A stretch of 64,000 bases of DNA from Tenacibaculum aquimarinum (GCF_022478115.1 NZ_JAKGSC010000002.1:248001-312000), one strand, 5' to 3'; shown: positions 18,436 through 27,317, counted from the first letter of the stretch. Translations and numbers: made by a program. Notes: generated by a model from the sequence alone, not told the origin.

Positions 18436-18999
18436 TTATTTAAATAGTTTTAATATGGAAACTTCTTCTTTTAAATTTTTTATAGCTTTATGCAGTGTAT
18501 TTACAACACTTTGGTAATTAATATTCATTATTTCAGCAATTTCACGAGCTTTTAGACCAGTATAATATTTTAAATAAACAGCTTCTTTTTGTCTTGCAGG
18601 TAACTTGTTTAATAATTTTGATAGGTTTTTATTTCTAAAGCTTTCTGCTTCTTGGTTTGTCATTAATTCTTCCTTAGTAAACTCAATATCTGTAATAGTT
18701 TCTTCTGAAAAATCAACGTATTTTAATTTAGCATTCTTTTTCATGATATTTAATAAAAAACGCCTGTATGAGGTAAAAAGGTAGGGTGCAATAGTTTCTA
18801 AATCACTTAAATTCTCTCTCTTTTCATAAATATAAATAAAGAAATCTTGTAAAGAATCTTCCGTAACTGCAATATTCTTAGATATTTTTAAACCATAATT
18901 ATGTAATAATGGGTAATATGTTTCAAAAAGCACAGAAAAAGCCTTTAAATCACCATCTTTCAGTGACTTCCAAATAAATTTATCTGTTAATTTGTTCAT
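18436..18999 (-). CDS. ECF RNA polymerase sigma factor (FecI-like)
   Basis: A 187-residue sigma-70 family protein. Region 2 lies in about residues 18-85 (AFSVLFETYYPLLHNYGL, then EDSLQDFFIYIYEKR). Region 4, with a helix-turn-helix, is at about 130-183 (LPARQKEAVYLKYY, AREIAEIMNINYQSVVNTL). There is no region 1 or 3, as usual for extracytoplasmic-function sigma factors. It heads the FecR/STN-receptor operon and most likely drives transcription of the two receptors when ligand is bound. Its own promoter sequence was not recognised. Confidence 0.93.
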   Translation of the reverse strand: MNKLTDKFIWKSLKDGDLKAFSVLFETYYPLLHNYGLKISKNIAVTEDSLQDFFIYIYEKRENLSDLETIAPYLFTSYRRFLLNIMKKNAKLKYVDFSEETITDIEFTKEELMTNQEAESFRNKNLSKLLNKLPARQKEAVYLKYYTGLKAREIAEIMNINYQSVVNTLHKAIKNLKEEVSILKLFK

Positions 19000-19128
19000 A
19001 TTTAATTGTAAAGATTAAAAATATTTTTTAAAAAACATAAAAAAAAGTCGATTAAGGGTTTTCTTTATTGATTTTATTCACTTTCTATGAAACTTCTTTT
19101 ATATTTGCACTCGCAAAAATAACAATCA

Positions 19129-20220
19129 ATGAAAGCTGGAATTGTAGGATTACCAAACGTAGGAAAATCAACCTTATTTAACTGTTTATCTAATGCAAAA
19201 GCGCAAAGTGCAAACTTTCCTTTTTGTACAATAGAACCTAATTTAGGTGTTGTAAATGTACCTGATGCTCGTTTAAAAAAGTTAGAAGAATTAGTAAATC
19301 CAGAACGTGTTTTACCTGCAACAGTAGAAATTGTTGATATTGCCGGACTTGTAAAAGGAGCAAGTAAAGGAGAAGGTTTAGGGAACCAGTTCTTAGCTAA
19401 CATTAGAGAAACAGATGCACTTTTACATGTTGTTCGTTGTTTTGACAATGATAATATTATACATGTAGACAGTTCAATAGATCCTGTGAGAGACAAGGAA
19501 ACTATAGATATTGAATTACAATTAAAAGATTTAGAAGCAGTAGAAAAACGTTTAGAACGTGTAAAAAGAACTGCAAAAACTGGTAATAAAGAAGCGCAAG
19601 CTGAATTAGTTGTTTTACTTAAAATTCAAGAAACTTTATTAAAAGGAGTTTCTGTTAGAGCATTAGATTTCACAGAAAAAGAAATGGAATTTGTTTCGCC
19701 ATTACAATTTATTACTTTAAAACCAGTATTATATGTTTGTAATGTAGATGAAGGATCTGCTGTTTCTGGAAATGAATATGTAGAAAAAGTAAGAGAAGCT
19801 GTAAAAGATGAAAATGCAGAAGTAATAGTTTTAGCTGTAGGTACAGAAGCAGATATTACAGAATTAGATGATTACGAAGAACGTCAAATGTTTTTAGCTG
19901 ATATTGGTTTAGAAGAACCAGGTGTTTCTCGTTTAATTCAATCTGCATATAAATTATTAAACCTACAAACCTATTTTACTGCAGGTGTAAAAGAAGTAAG
20001 AGCTTGGACAATTCCAATTGGTTCTACAGCTCCACAAGCAGCAGGTGTAATTCACACAGATTTCGAAAAAGGTTTTATTAGAGCAGAAACCATAAGTTAT
20101 TCAGATTATGAAACTTACGGTAGCGAATCTAAAGTAAAGGAAGCAGGGAAAATGAGAGTAGAAGGTAAGGACTATATTGTAAAAGATGGTGATGTAATGC
20201 ACTTTAGATTTAATGTATAA
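19129..20220 (+). CDS. ychF: Redox-regulated ribosome-binding ATPase YchF
   Basis: A 363-residue Obg-family P-loop protein (OLA1/YchF). It begins [15 protein letters not shown] (G1 at about 7-15), followed by the YchF-specific [10 protein letters not shown], and [17 protein letters not shown] as the G3 segment. The C-terminal TGS domain spans about 278-361 ([20 protein letters not shown]). Family members prefer ATP over GTP and bind ribosomes in stress responses. It is a single gene. A TATATTTG box at 19100-19107 sits 21 bp before the ATG as a probable -7 element, and a clear terminator follows. Confidence 0.96.
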   Translation: MKAGIVGLPNVGKSTLFNCLSNAKAQSANFPFCTIEPNLGVVNVPDARLKKLEELVNPERVLPATVEIVDIAGLVKGASKGEGLGNQFLANIRETDALLHVVRCFDNDNIIHVDSSIDPVRDKETIDIELQLKDLEAVEKRLERVKRTAKTGNKEAQAELVVLLKIQETLLKGVSVRALDFTEKEMEFVSPLQFITLKPVLYVCNVDEGSAVSGNEYVEKVREAVKDENAEVIVLAVGTEADITELDDYEERQMFLADIGLEEPGVSRLIQSAYKLLNLQTYFTAGVKEVRAWTIPIGSTAPQAAGVIHTDFEKGFIRAETISYSDYETYGSESKVKEAGKMRVEGKDYIVKDGDVMHFRFNV

Positions 20221-20250
20221 ACTTTAAATTCTATATAAAATTGAATAAAA

Positions 20251-20286
20251 AAAATCCCAATGAAAATATTTTCATTGGGATTTTTT
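20251..20286. terminator. Bidirectional terminator after ychF
   Basis: AAAATCCCAATGAAAA / TTTTCATTGGGATTTT forms a strong stem with T-runs on both strands. It serves ychF and the convergent lipoprotein gene. Confidence 0.88.
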
Positions 20287-20304
20287 AGTATGTTTTAAGT
20301 TAGC

Positions 20305-21096
20305 TTATTTAGAAATAAAATCTGCTGGAATAGTATTTACAGTTTCTTTAAAACCATCAATAAACTCTATATTAGTAATTTTAGCAGAACCAATTTTATT
20401 TGTTAAACCATCTGTAGAATTCCATCCCCAGAAAGACCAATTATTAGAAATAGGAATATTATTAATCAGTTTATAATCTTCATATTTAATTGCATGTGGG
20501 TCTTTTTCCGCTTCCTCATTTGTTTTTCCTGCAGTAACAATATATGCCACATTATCTAACACATTAGTTTCTTTGTTTTTGTAAACAATATACCAATCAT
20601 CAGACGAATCCCCAACATTAGCCTTAAAAGTTAACTTTGCGGTATCAAAATTAGCAACAGTCTCATTAGTTTTATAAGTATCGTTCCAAATAGTACCTTG
20701 ATCGTTTAATTTATAAGGAAAAAGGAAAAAATAACTCCAAGTATATGCATGAAATCTTACTGAAGGATCATCTTTTAATTCAGGAGAAACAAAAACTTTA
20801 TCCTTATTAATATAGATTTTACTACCATCTTTTTTCTCAATAATTGCATATTCAGAAGTTGTAGCCACAGAAATAGTAGCGTCTAAAATTTCATTTCCTC
20901 CAAATTCAATTAAAACGTCAAACTTTATAGCTTCATTGGCTAAAAATGCGTCTTTATTATGTGCTACTTCAACTTTTTCAGAAAAGGTGGTAGCTTTTTT
21001 TTCTATTTTGTTATTTGTATTATCTGTTTGAGATTGTTTCTTACAGCTTAAAAGTAAAAATGTTCCAGCAACTAAAGTTATAATTAGTTTCTTCAT
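20305..21096 (-). CDS. Outer-membrane-type lipoprotein, possibly DUF6503 family
   Basis: A 263-residue protein with a lipoprotein signal (MKKLIITLVAGTFLLLSCKK; lipidated Cys18). The mature part is rich in beta-structure-like sequence, with AYTWSYFFLFPYKL and a Trp-rich stretch NWSFWGWNSTDGL near the C-terminus. It resembles a flavobacterial lipoprotein family I associate with DUF6503, but the match is from memory and not certain. No catalytic motif is seen. It is monocistronic and convergent with ychF. The function is unknown. Confidence 0.7.
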   Translation of the reverse strand: MKKLIITLVAGTFLLLSCKKQSQTDNTNNKIEKKATTFSEKVEVAHNKDAFLANEAIKFDVLIEFGGNEILDATISVATTSEYAIIEKKDGSKIYINKDKVFVSPELKDDPSVRFHAYTWSYFFLFPYKLNDQGTIWNDTYKTNETVANFDTAKLTFKANVGDSSDDWYIVYKNKETNVLDNVAYIVTAGKTNEEAEKDPHAIKYEDYKLINNIPISNNWSFWGWNSTDGLTNKIGSAKITNIEFIDGFKETVNTIPADFISK

Positions 21097-21242
21097 AAAA
21101 TTTGTTTAAAAATCAGTTAATCTAGTTATTCGTATTAATCTATAATTCCTTACAAAGTTATATCATAATTTTATAAAACCATAAAAAGTACAAGTCTCTT
21201 TTTGCTTTTTTGTACCTTTCAATTTTAAAATAAAAAGATAAC

Positions 21243-21914
21243 ATGCAATTCGAAAAAAGCAGCCTTCAATATTTAAAAGATTTAAAGAAAAATAACAATC
21301 GCGACTGGTTTGCAGATACAAAACCTACCTTTAAGATAGCACAAGACAATGCCAAAGAATTGTACGCTTCAATTAGAGAAAGTCTCGAAAAACATGATGA
21401 AATAGATAAGTTTAAGCTGTTTAGAATTTATAGAGACGTCCGTTTTTCAAAAGATAAAACACCTTATCAGCCACATTTTGCAGGTTCATACTCAAGATTA
21501 GGAAAACATTTACGAGGTGGTTATTATTTACGTATTCGTCCAGGAGAATCTTTTTTAGCAGGTGGATTTTGGCAACCAGAAAAAGATGATATTCTAAGAA
21601 TTAGGAAAGAAATAGAACAAGACGCTTCAGAAATTAGAGAAATATTAGACGATAAAGATTATGTAAAATATTTTGGAGGTAAATTTGAGGGAGATGAATT
21701 AAAAACAGCCCCAAGAGGTTTTGATAAAACGCATCCAGATGTAGATTTACTTCGAAAAAAAGGATTTATCGCTGTTAGAAACTTTACTGATAAAGAAGTT
21801 TTGGATACTAATTTTTTAAATGAATTAGATAAAACGTATAAAGCTTTACGTCCATTTTTTGACTTGTTTAGTGATATTTTAACCACAAATCTAAACGGAG
21901 AAAGTATTATTTAA
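21243..21914 (+). CDS. DUF2461 domain protein
   Basis: A 223-residue cytoplasmic protein of the DUF2461/TIGR02453 family, recognised by LKDLKKNNNRDWF at the start, FRIYRDVRFSKDKTPYQPHF, GGYYLRIRPGESFLAGGFW and the C-terminal RGFDKTHPDVDLLRKKGF. These motifs cover the full family length. The biochemical role of the family is not established. It is a single gene followed by a hairpin terminator; neighbours give no functional clue. Confidence 0.9.
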   Translation: MQFEKSSLQYLKDLKKNNNRDWFADTKPTFKIAQDNAKELYASIRESLEKHDEIDKFKLFRIYRDVRFSKDKTPYQPHFAGSYSRLGKHLRGGYYLRIRPGESFLAGGFWQPEKDDILRIRKEIEQDASEIREILDDKDYVKYFGGKFEGDELKTAPRGFDKTHPDVDLLRKKGFIAVRNFTDKEVLDTNFLNELDKTYKALRPFFDLFSDILTTNLNGESII

Positions 21915-21992
21915 TAATAATTTGTAATTATTTAAGAAATGCTTCGACTATTGTTTTATAATAATAAAAGTTTTTTTTTATAAACCCCCTAA

Positions 21993-22030
21993 AAAAGTAG
22001 ACCATTTTAAAATGGTCTACTTTTATTTTT
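21993..22030 (+). terminator. Terminator after the DUF2461 gene
   Basis: AAAAGTAGACCATTTT and its complement form a long stem followed by TTTTATTTTT, about 80 bp after the stop codon and just before the thioesterase gene. Confidence 0.85.
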
Positions 22031-22044
22031 AGTAAGTTTGATTA

Positions 22045-22437
22045 ATGGAAAAACATATAATTCAAAGAGTTGTTCAGCAATCAGAAATAGACGGATTAAA
22101 CCATGTAAATAATGTTGTTTATTTAGAATGGATGCAAGACATAGCTCATCTACACTGGAATAAATTAACAAAATACACCCCACACAACAATAACGCGTGG
22201 GTAGTTATTAGACATGAAATAGATTATAAAAATCAAGCTGTGTTAGATGATTTAATTACAGTAAAAACATGGATTGGAGAAGTTTCAGGAGTTAAATCTA
22301 TTAGGCATTTCGAAATTTTAAGAGAAAACACTTTGTTAGTAAAGTCTCAAACTACTTTTTGCCTTATAGATTTAAAAACAGGTAAGCCAGCAAGAATAAC
22401 AGAAAGTATATTAAATCTTCTAAAACCTACTAAATAA
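22045..22437 (+). CDS. Acyl-CoA thioesterase, YbgC/4HBT family
   Basis: A 130-residue hot-dog-fold protein. The motif EIDGLNHVNNVVYLEWMQD (about 14-32) corresponds to the D-x-x-G-H-x-N-N-x-x-Y active-site stretch of 4-hydroxybenzoyl-CoA thioesterase-like enzymes, here with Asn where Gly often stands. The rest (VVIRHEIDYKNQA, VKTWIGEVSGVKS) follows the family strand pattern. It would hydrolyse short or aromatic acyl-CoA esters in the cytoplasm. It lies 32 bp before a DEAD-box helicase gene, with a TATCTTTG box in between, so the two are probably transcribed separately. Confidence 0.87.
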   Translation: MEKHIIQRVVQQSEIDGLNHVNNVVYLEWMQDIAHLHWNKLTKYTPHNNNAWVVIRHEIDYKNQAVLDDLITVKTWIGEVSGVKSIRHFEILRENTLLVKSQTTFCLIDLKTGKPARITESILNLLKPTK

Positions 22438-22469
22438 AGGTATCTTTGCGCTTTTAAAAGAAATCTATT

Positions 22470-23588
22470 ATGGCATCATTTTCTACTTTAGGAATAAGTA
22501 AAAACTATATAAAATCATTACAAGAAATAGGTATTAAAGAACCTACAGAAATTCAAGAGCAAACAATTCCCGTATTATTAAATGCAAAAACTGATTTTAT
22601 TGGTTTAGCACAAACAGGTACAGGAAAAACTGCTGCATTTGGTTTACCGCTTTTACACCACGTAGATCCTAAAAAAGATGTTATACAAGGACTTATTTTA
22701 TCGCCTACAAGAGAGTTAGTTCAACAAATAAAAAAGCAACTTTTTAAGTTTACTAAATACAATACTGATAAAATTTTCTTAGAAGCTGTTTATGGTGGAG
22801 AAAAAATTGATCGTCAGATTGGTAATTTAAAAAGAACCACACATATTGTAGTTGCAACTCCTGGTAGATTAATAGATTTAATTGAACGTGGAGAAATCAA
22901 TCTTAAAAACGTTAAAACTATTGTGTTAGATGAAGCAGATGAAATGCTTAACATGGGTTTTAAACAAGATATCAATAGGATTTTACGTTATATTTCATCA
23001 GAAAAAAATACATGGTTGTTTTCTGCTACAATGCCAGATGAAATAAAGAAGATTATTAAAACCTACATGAATATTAATGCTCCAAGAGTTGAAATTGATA
23101 AAAACTCTCGTGTAAATGCTAATATTCGTCATCAATTTGCTAAAACTACCATTAAAGAAAAAACAGGTGCAATTATTGGTTTCTTAGAAAACCGAACTAA
23201 CGAGCGTGGTATTATTTTCTGTAGAACAAAAGCAGGAGCGCAAAACCTTTCTCACCAATTACAAGAAGAAGGTTTTTCTGTTGGTGCTTTAGAAGGAGAT
23301 ATGCAACAAAAAGAACGCGATAAAGTTATGCGTGCTTTTAAAAACGAAAGCTTACAATATTTAATTTCTACAGATGTTTCTGCTCGTGGTATTGATGTTA
23401 AAGATTTAAATTTTGTAATTCATCATCAATTACCAGAACAGTTAGAATACTACACACACAGAAGTGGTAGAACCGCAAGAGCAGGTAAAACAGGAGTTTC
23501 TTTAGCCTTTGTTTTACCTTATGAATTAGAAAGACTTCATGAAATTCAGAAAGAATTAAATATAAAATTTACAGAAGTTAAATTGTAA
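22470..23588 (+). CDS. DEAD-box RNA helicase (short, 372 aa)
   Basis: A complete two-domain DEAD-box ATPase without C-terminal extension. The Q motif covers EPTEIQEQTIP (about 24-34), motif I AQTGTGKT (47-54), Ia PTREL, Ib TPGRL, motif II DEAD at 154-157, III SAT at about 185, and VI HRSGRTARAG near 325. It unwinds or remodels RNA, probably in ribosome assembly or mRNA turnover. The protein ends shortly after the RecA2 domain. Its stop codon overlaps the ATG of the TRIC-like channel gene (TAATG). Confidence 0.94.
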   Translation: MASFSTLGISKNYIKSLQEIGIKEPTEIQEQTIPVLLNAKTDFIGLAQTGTGKTAAFGLPLLHHVDPKKDVIQGLILSPTRELVQQIKKQLFKFTKYNTDKIFLEAVYGGEKIDRQIGNLKRTTHIVVATPGRLIDLIERGEINLKNVKTIVLDEADEMLNMGFKQDINRILRYISSEKNTWLFSATMPDEIKKIIKTYMNINAPRVEIDKNSRVNANIRHQFAKTTIKEKTGAIIGFLENRTNERGIIFCRTKAGAQNLSHQLQEEGFSVGALEGDMQQKERDKVMRAFKNESLQYLISTDVSARGIDVKDLNFVIHHQLPEQLEYYTHRSGRTARAGKTGVSLAFVLPYELERLHEIQKELNIKFTEVKL

Positions 23589-24208
23589 TGAATATAATTT
23601 ACACACTAGATATTGCAGGGACTTTTGCCTTTGCTTTAAGTGGTGCTTTGGTTGCCAAAAAAGAGAATTTTGATGTTTTTGGTGTTATAATTATTGCTTT
23701 TGTTACCGCAGTTGGAGGCGGAATGTTACGTGATGTACTTATTAATGCACATCCAATTAATTGGATTGCCGATTTAAATTACATTTGGACTATTCTTGCG
23801 GCAGTATTTGTAATGTTTTTCTTTAAAAGTAAAGTTGCTCCGCTAAGTAAAACGATGTTTTTATTTGATACTATTGGTATTTCAGTATTTACTTTATTGG
23901 GTTTACAAAAAGGATTAAATTTTAATCTACATCCTTTTGTGGCATTAATAATGGGAATGGTTTCTGCCGTTTTTGGTGGTGTTCTTAGAGATGTTTTAAC
24001 AAGAGAAGTTCCGTTAATCTTTAAAAAAGAAATTTATGCATCTGCTTGTTTAGCTGGAGGTGTTGTTTATTTATTACTTGGTTATTTGGGCTTGCAAGAA
24101 AACTTTCAATTTATAGTATCTGCAACTGTTATATTTTTAGTCAGATTTATATCGGTTAAATATCATTTCGAATTGCCCAAAATTAAAAATGATATCTTCG
24201 GAAAATAA
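23588..24208 (+). CDS. TRIC/UPF0126 family cation channel
   Basis: A 206-residue membrane protein with about seven hydrophobic segments built from two repeated halves. Each half carries the family glycine motif followed by arginine: AVGGGMLRDVL and AVFGGVLRDVL. Bacterial TRIC-type proteins (YadS/YicG relatives) form trimeric monovalent-cation channels in the inner membrane. The start overlaps the helicase stop by one base, and the next gene begins 8 bp after the end, so the three genes form an operon, though no shared function is obvious. Confidence 0.9.
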   Translation: MNIIYTLDIAGTFAFALSGALVAKKENFDVFGVIIIAFVTAVGGGMLRDVLINAHPINWIADLNYIWTILAAVFVMFFFKSKVAPLSKTMFLFDTIGISVFTLLGLQKGLNFNLHPFVALIMGMVSAVFGGVLRDVLTREVPLIFKKEIYASACLAGGVVYLLLGYLGLQENFQFIVSATVIFLVRFISVKYHFELPKIKNDIFGK

Positions 24209-24216
24209 AATACATT

Positions 24217-24681
24217 ATGGAAAAACTTATTTTTAACACGTTAGAAGAATTTAAACAGATTGAAGGAAAAGAACTTCCAAACGGAAGTTGGTACACCGTT
24301 ACGCAACAAATGATTAACGATTTTGCCAACGCTACTTTAGATAAACAATGGATTCATGTAGATGAAAAAAGGGCAGAGAAGGAGTCTCCATTTAAAAGTA
24401 CTGTTGCACATGGTTTTATGTCTGTAGCAATGATTTCTAGAATGTTAGAAGAAGCATTTGCAGTAAAAAGTGTAAAAATGGGCTTAAATTACGGATTGAA
24501 TAAAGTTCGTTTTCCCAATCCAGTTCCTGTAAATAGCGAACTAAGGATGTTGAGTTCAGTAAAATTAATTGAAGAATTACCAAATAATGGTGTAAAAGTT
24601 ACTTTTTCTTGTACTATTGAAATAAAAGGACAAGAGAAACCTGCATGTGTTGCAGAGTTTTTAGCAGCTTTATTCGAATAA
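24217..24681 (+). CDS. MaoC-family (R)-hydratase
   Basis: A 154-residue hot-dog-fold enoyl-CoA hydratase of the MaoC/PhaJ type. The catalytic pair is Asp42 and His47 in LDKQWIHVD, with the spacing of five seen in PhaJ. VAHGFMSVAMI and GLNKVRFPNPVPV are further family motifs. It would hydrate trans-2-enoyl-CoA to the (R)-3-hydroxy form. It is last in the operon with the helicase and channel genes; a hairpin terminator follows within 4 bp. Confidence 0.92.
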   Translation: MEKLIFNTLEEFKQIEGKELPNGSWYTVTQQMINDFANATLDKQWIHVDEKRAEKESPFKSTVAHGFMSVAMISRMLEEAFAVKSVKMGLNYGLNKVRFPNPVPVNSELRMLSSVKLIEELPNNGVKVTFSCTIEIKGQEKPACVAEFLAALFE

Positions 24682-24684
24682 ATA

Positions 24685-24711
24685 AAACCACTCAAATTGA
24701 GTGGTTTTTTT
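24685..24711. terminator. Bidirectional terminator after the MaoC gene
   Basis: AAACCACTCAA / TTGAGTGGTTT directly after the stop codon, with T- and A-runs on both sides. The minus-strand membrane-protein gene ends on its other side. Confidence 0.85.
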
Positions 24712-24725
24712 ATACTGTTCTATTT

Positions 24726-25142
24726 TTAAGATATAACTCTATCTCTAATACATTTCTTTGAATACCAAACTAAAAATACACATACTACAATTACCATAGC
24801 AGGCATTATAATACTCGTTATTTCTACATTAGTAAATAAATAAGCATGTTGTGCAATTGCTGCAAATGCAGAAACTAAAAATAATGTATACGCCAATTTC
24901 TTTTTCATTAATAACAAGATTGAAGCTAATAAACCTCCAAAAACAGCTATAGCAAATGCAGCAGTTACCCAAGCTGGTTGTTCTACTAAAAATTCTGCCT
25001 GTTGTTCTTTTGGAAGCGTAGCTATCATTTCTTCTGTAATAAAAGCTTTGGTTAGATAAGCAATAACGCCTAATCCGTTCCATAAAAGGGCAATAATACC
25101 AATTACCCAAAAAAGAGCTGTTGGTTTTCTTGAATACGTCAT
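24726..25142 (-). CDS. Four-helix integral membrane protein, unknown function
   Basis: A 138-residue protein with four predicted membrane segments: about 9-30, 56-78, 84-104 and 111-130. A conserved-looking loop (ATLPKEQQAEFLVEQPAW) lies between the first two, and the C-terminus is basic (SKKCIRDR). Similar small proteins are frequent in Bacteroidota and have been given weakly supported names such as sugar transporter. No catalytic or transport motif is visible. It is monocistronic; ATA/AAT triplet repeats lie just upstream of the ATG. Confidence 0.7.
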   Translation of the reverse strand: MTYSRKPTALFWVIGIIALLWNGLGVIAYLTKAFITEEMIATLPKEQQAEFLVEQPAWVTAAFAIAVFGGLLASILLLMKKKLAYTLFLVSAFAAIAQHAYLFTNVEITSIIMPAMVIVVCVFLVWYSKKCIRDRVIS

Positions 25143-25267
25143 AATAATAATAATAAGGGTTCGTTAGTTTGGAGTTAAATGTATAAAAAAAAGTTGTAAT
25201 AATTAAAAATGTAAAGTATACTTGTCATTATATAAAATATATTTGTCTAATTGTAAATTATAAAAAT

Positions 25268-25711
25268 ATGTCTCAACAATCATTTTGTGAAAAGGAAAGA
25301 AAAAATCTAGAGAAATTAAATAAATTTCAACTTGGAAATCAATTTAAAAAAATAGGAGTAATTATAGCAATTGGTAGTTTTATACTAATGATTGCTAGAA
25401 AGTATTTTGAAGATTCAGAATGGATACGACCAGTATTACATGGATTATTATTAATTGGTTTATTGATAATATCTGTTTCAAAAGAAAAAATTGAAGATGA
25501 ATATGTAGATAGTTTGCGTTCTCAATCTTACAGGTTAGCATTTATAATGGCAATTGTGTATTCTTTAGTACAACCTTTAATTAATTATGCTGTTGCTGTT
25601 TTGTTCAATCAAGATGATAATTTAAAAGGATTTAGTTATTTTCAAGTATTATTTTTTATGTTAATTGTACAGCTGCTGTTTTTTTGGCAACTAAAAAGAA
25701 TGAATAAATAG
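25268..25711 (+). CDS. Membrane protein paired with an HTH regulator
   Basis: A 147-residue protein with a basic, soluble N-terminus and about four hydrophobic segments (about 28-44, 54-69, 87-110 and 125-141). KEKIEDEYVDSLRSQSYRLAF lies before the third. The gene ends one base before the ATG of a 66-residue Cro/CI-type regulator. Such membrane-protein/HTH pairs are widespread in Bacteroidota and Firmicutes, and the membrane partner may modulate the regulator. The exact family and function are not recognised. Confidence 0.72.
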   Translation: MSQQSFCEKERKNLEKLNKFQLGNQFKKIGVIIAIGSFILMIARKYFEDSEWIRPVLHGLLLIGLLIISVSKEKIEDEYVDSLRSQSYRLAFIMAIVYSLVQPLINYAVAVLFNQDDNLKGFSYFQVLFFMLIVQLLFFWQLKRMNK

Positions 25712-25712
25712 T

Positions 25713-25913
25713 ATGAAAAACACAATAAAAGTACAACGCGCAATTTTAGATATTACACAAGAAGAATTAGCAAAAGCTATTGGAGTTTCTAGACAAACTA
25801 TTAACTCTATTGAGAAAAATAGATATGTTCCTTCTACAGTATTAGCTTTAAAACTATCAAAAATGTTTAACCAACCAGTAAATGTTTTTTTTGAATTGAC
25901 TGAAGAAGATTAA
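25713..25913 (+). CDS. Small Cro/CI-family HTH transcriptional regulator
   Basis: A 66-residue protein that is essentially one XRE-type helix-turn-helix: RAILDITQEELAKAIGVSRQ (helices 1-3) followed by TINSIEKNRYVPST and a short C-terminal tail PVNVFFELTEED. It matches YozG-like regulators, which sit beside small membrane proteins. It starts one base after the upstream gene, so the two are surely cotranscribed and probably autoregulated. Confidence 0.92.
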   Translation: MKNTIKVQRAILDITQEELAKAIGVSRQTINSIEKNRYVPSTVLALKLSKMFNQPVNVFFELTEED

Positions 25914-25955
25914 TAAAAATAGTACTTTTGAAGATATTTATAGAAAAAAAATATT

Positions 25956-26492
25956 ATGAAATTAAAATTATTATTTATTTGTTTGTTTGCATTGGTTTGT
26001 AATTCTTTTTCACAAGACAAAAAATTACCTCAAGGTTGGGATGAAGTTATTTTAGAAGGAAAACCAGCTTATATGAATTTAATTACTGGAGATATTGTAA
26101 CTAAATTACCAAATAAACCAGCTTTAAAGAAAGTTGAAGTTGCAGAATATGATCCAACACAAATCCATATTGTAAAAAAAGGAGAAACATTAAGTGTCAT
26201 TGCTAGAAAATACAATTTAAGTTTAGCGGAAGTATACAGGTTAAATAGTGTAGAAAATTTTGATAAAATTAAAATTGGACAAGACATTGTTGTTGGTTAC
26301 AACGAAAAAACTATAGATCCAATTAATGAAAAGTACACAGATACAACTACAACAAATTACCATACAGTTGTTAGTGGAGAAACTTTATATAGAATTGCAA
26401 AAAACTATAATATAAGTGTTAGTAAGTTAAAATCTTTAAATAACTTAACTAGTAATACAATTACAATTGGACAAGAATTAAAAGTTCAATAA
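25956..26492 (+). CDS. Exported LysM-domain protein
   Basis: A 178-residue protein with a signal peptide (about 1-20) and two LysM peptidoglycan-binding domains at about 70-113 (HIVKKGETLSVIARKYNLSL) and 135-177 (YHTVVSGETLYRIAKNYNIS). There is no catalytic domain after the second LysM, so it probably binds or organises cell wall rather than cutting it. A WW-like stretch (LPQGWDEVILEGKPAYMNL) precedes the first LysM. A hairpin follows the gene. Confidence 0.9.
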   Translation: MKLKLLFICLFALVCNSFSQDKKLPQGWDEVILEGKPAYMNLITGDIVTKLPNKPALKKVEVAEYDPTQIHIVKKGETLSVIARKYNLSLAEVYRLNSVENFDKIKIGQDIVVGYNEKTIDPINEKYTDTTTTNYHTVVSGETLYRIAKNYNISVSKLKSLNNLTSNTITIGQELKVQ

Positions 26493-26511
26493 TTTAAAAA
26501 CTAAAACAAAC

Positions 26512-26548
26512 AATAAAACCTTTTTAATAATTAAAAAGGTTTTATTGT
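26512..26548 (+). terminator. Terminator after the LysM gene
   Basis: AATAAAACCTTTTTAATA pairs with the following TTAAAAAGGTTTTATT and is followed by GTTTTT; an AT-rich but long stem. Confidence 0.75.
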
Positions 26549-26574
26549 TTTTACAAAGTACGCTGTAAATTCTC

Positions 26575-26755
26575 TTTAAAATTAAGAAAATTGGAGTATA
26601 TTTGCAATACTTAAAAAGAAAAGAATTGACTTTACAATTCTAATTACTTAAACAATAAATTGGATAAATTTCATTTATCTTATCGTAATTAATAATTTAT
26701 TTCTCTTATTTTTCTTAACAAGTTTATAAGAATAATTATATTTTAAAACCAACGA
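26575..26755 (+). promoter_or_regulatory. Promoter and long leader of the cold-shock-domain gene
   Basis: TATATTTG at 26597-26604 fits the Bacteroidota -7 box, with TTTA at 26575-26578 as a weak -33 element. Transcription from here would give a leader of about 145 nt. It contains a GATAAAT/ATTTATC hairpin (26663-26679). Long structured leaders are usual for cold-shock mRNAs; thermosensing here is only an inference. Confidence 0.5.
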
Positions 26756-27202
26756 ATGGCAAAATCACAGCAGACTTTTAATAAAAATGAAAAAGAAAAA
26801 AAACGTTTAAAAAAACGTGAAGATAAAAGGAAGAAAAAAGAAGCTAAAAAAGAAGCTAAAATTCCAGGACAAGGAATACAGTTTGTATACGTAGATCATA
26901 ATGGTAACTTTACAGATACACCACCAGATCCTACTTTGAAAGTACAGGTAGATGCCGAAAGTATTGTTATTGGTATTCCTAAAAAAGAGGATATGGAACC
27001 TGAAGATCCTGTTAGAAATGGTAAAGTATCGTTTTTTGATACATCAAAAGGATTTGGTTTTATTATAGATTCTGAAAATCAAGAAAAATATTTTACGCAT
27101 GTTAGTGGCTTAATTGATGAAATAGCTGAAAATGACAAAGTATCTTTTGAACTAGAAAAAGGATTAAAAGGTATGAATGCTGTTAAAGTTCAAAAAATAT
27201 AA
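26756..27202 (+). CDS. Cold-shock-domain protein with basic N-terminal extension
   Basis: A 148-residue protein. Residues 1-36 are almost entirely Lys, Glu and Arg and likely helical. Residues 37-86 form a linker containing a GQGIQFVYVDHNGNFTDTPP segment. The cold-shock domain is at about 87-148, with RNP1 KGFGFI (98-103) and RNP2-like YFTHV (112-116). It should bind single-stranded RNA or DNA. Unlike CspA it is twice the usual length, because the tail-rich N-terminus precedes the fold. It stands directly before a DEAD-box helicase gene, a common functional partner in RNA remodelling at low temperature. Confidence 0.9.
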   Translation: MAKSQQTFNKNEKEKKRLKKREDKRKKKEAKKEAKIPGQGIQFVYVDHNGNFTDTPPDPTLKVQVDAESIVIGIPKKEDMEPEDPVRNGKVSFFDTSKGFGFIIDSENQEKYFTHVSGLIDEIAENDKVSFELEKGLKGMNAVKVQKI

Positions 27203-27230
27203 CAGTTACTATCATTCTATAAATTATAAT

Positions 27231-27259
27231 AAAACCCATCTTTTTAGATGGGTTTTTTA
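27231..27259 (+). terminator. Terminator after the cold-shock-domain gene
   Basis: AAAACCCATCT / AGATGGGTTTT with a short loop and a run of T. Confidence 0.85.
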
Positions 27260-27317
27260 TTGTGTAATAGTAACAACCGCTTCAAAAAGTGTAGTTACCT
27301 TTGCATAAAAATATTTT

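Noticed and set aside
19074..19496. 140-codon minus-strand ORF over the start of ychF
   Set aside because: It mirrors the highly conserved ychF reading frame on the plus strand and would cover its promoter; shadow ORF.
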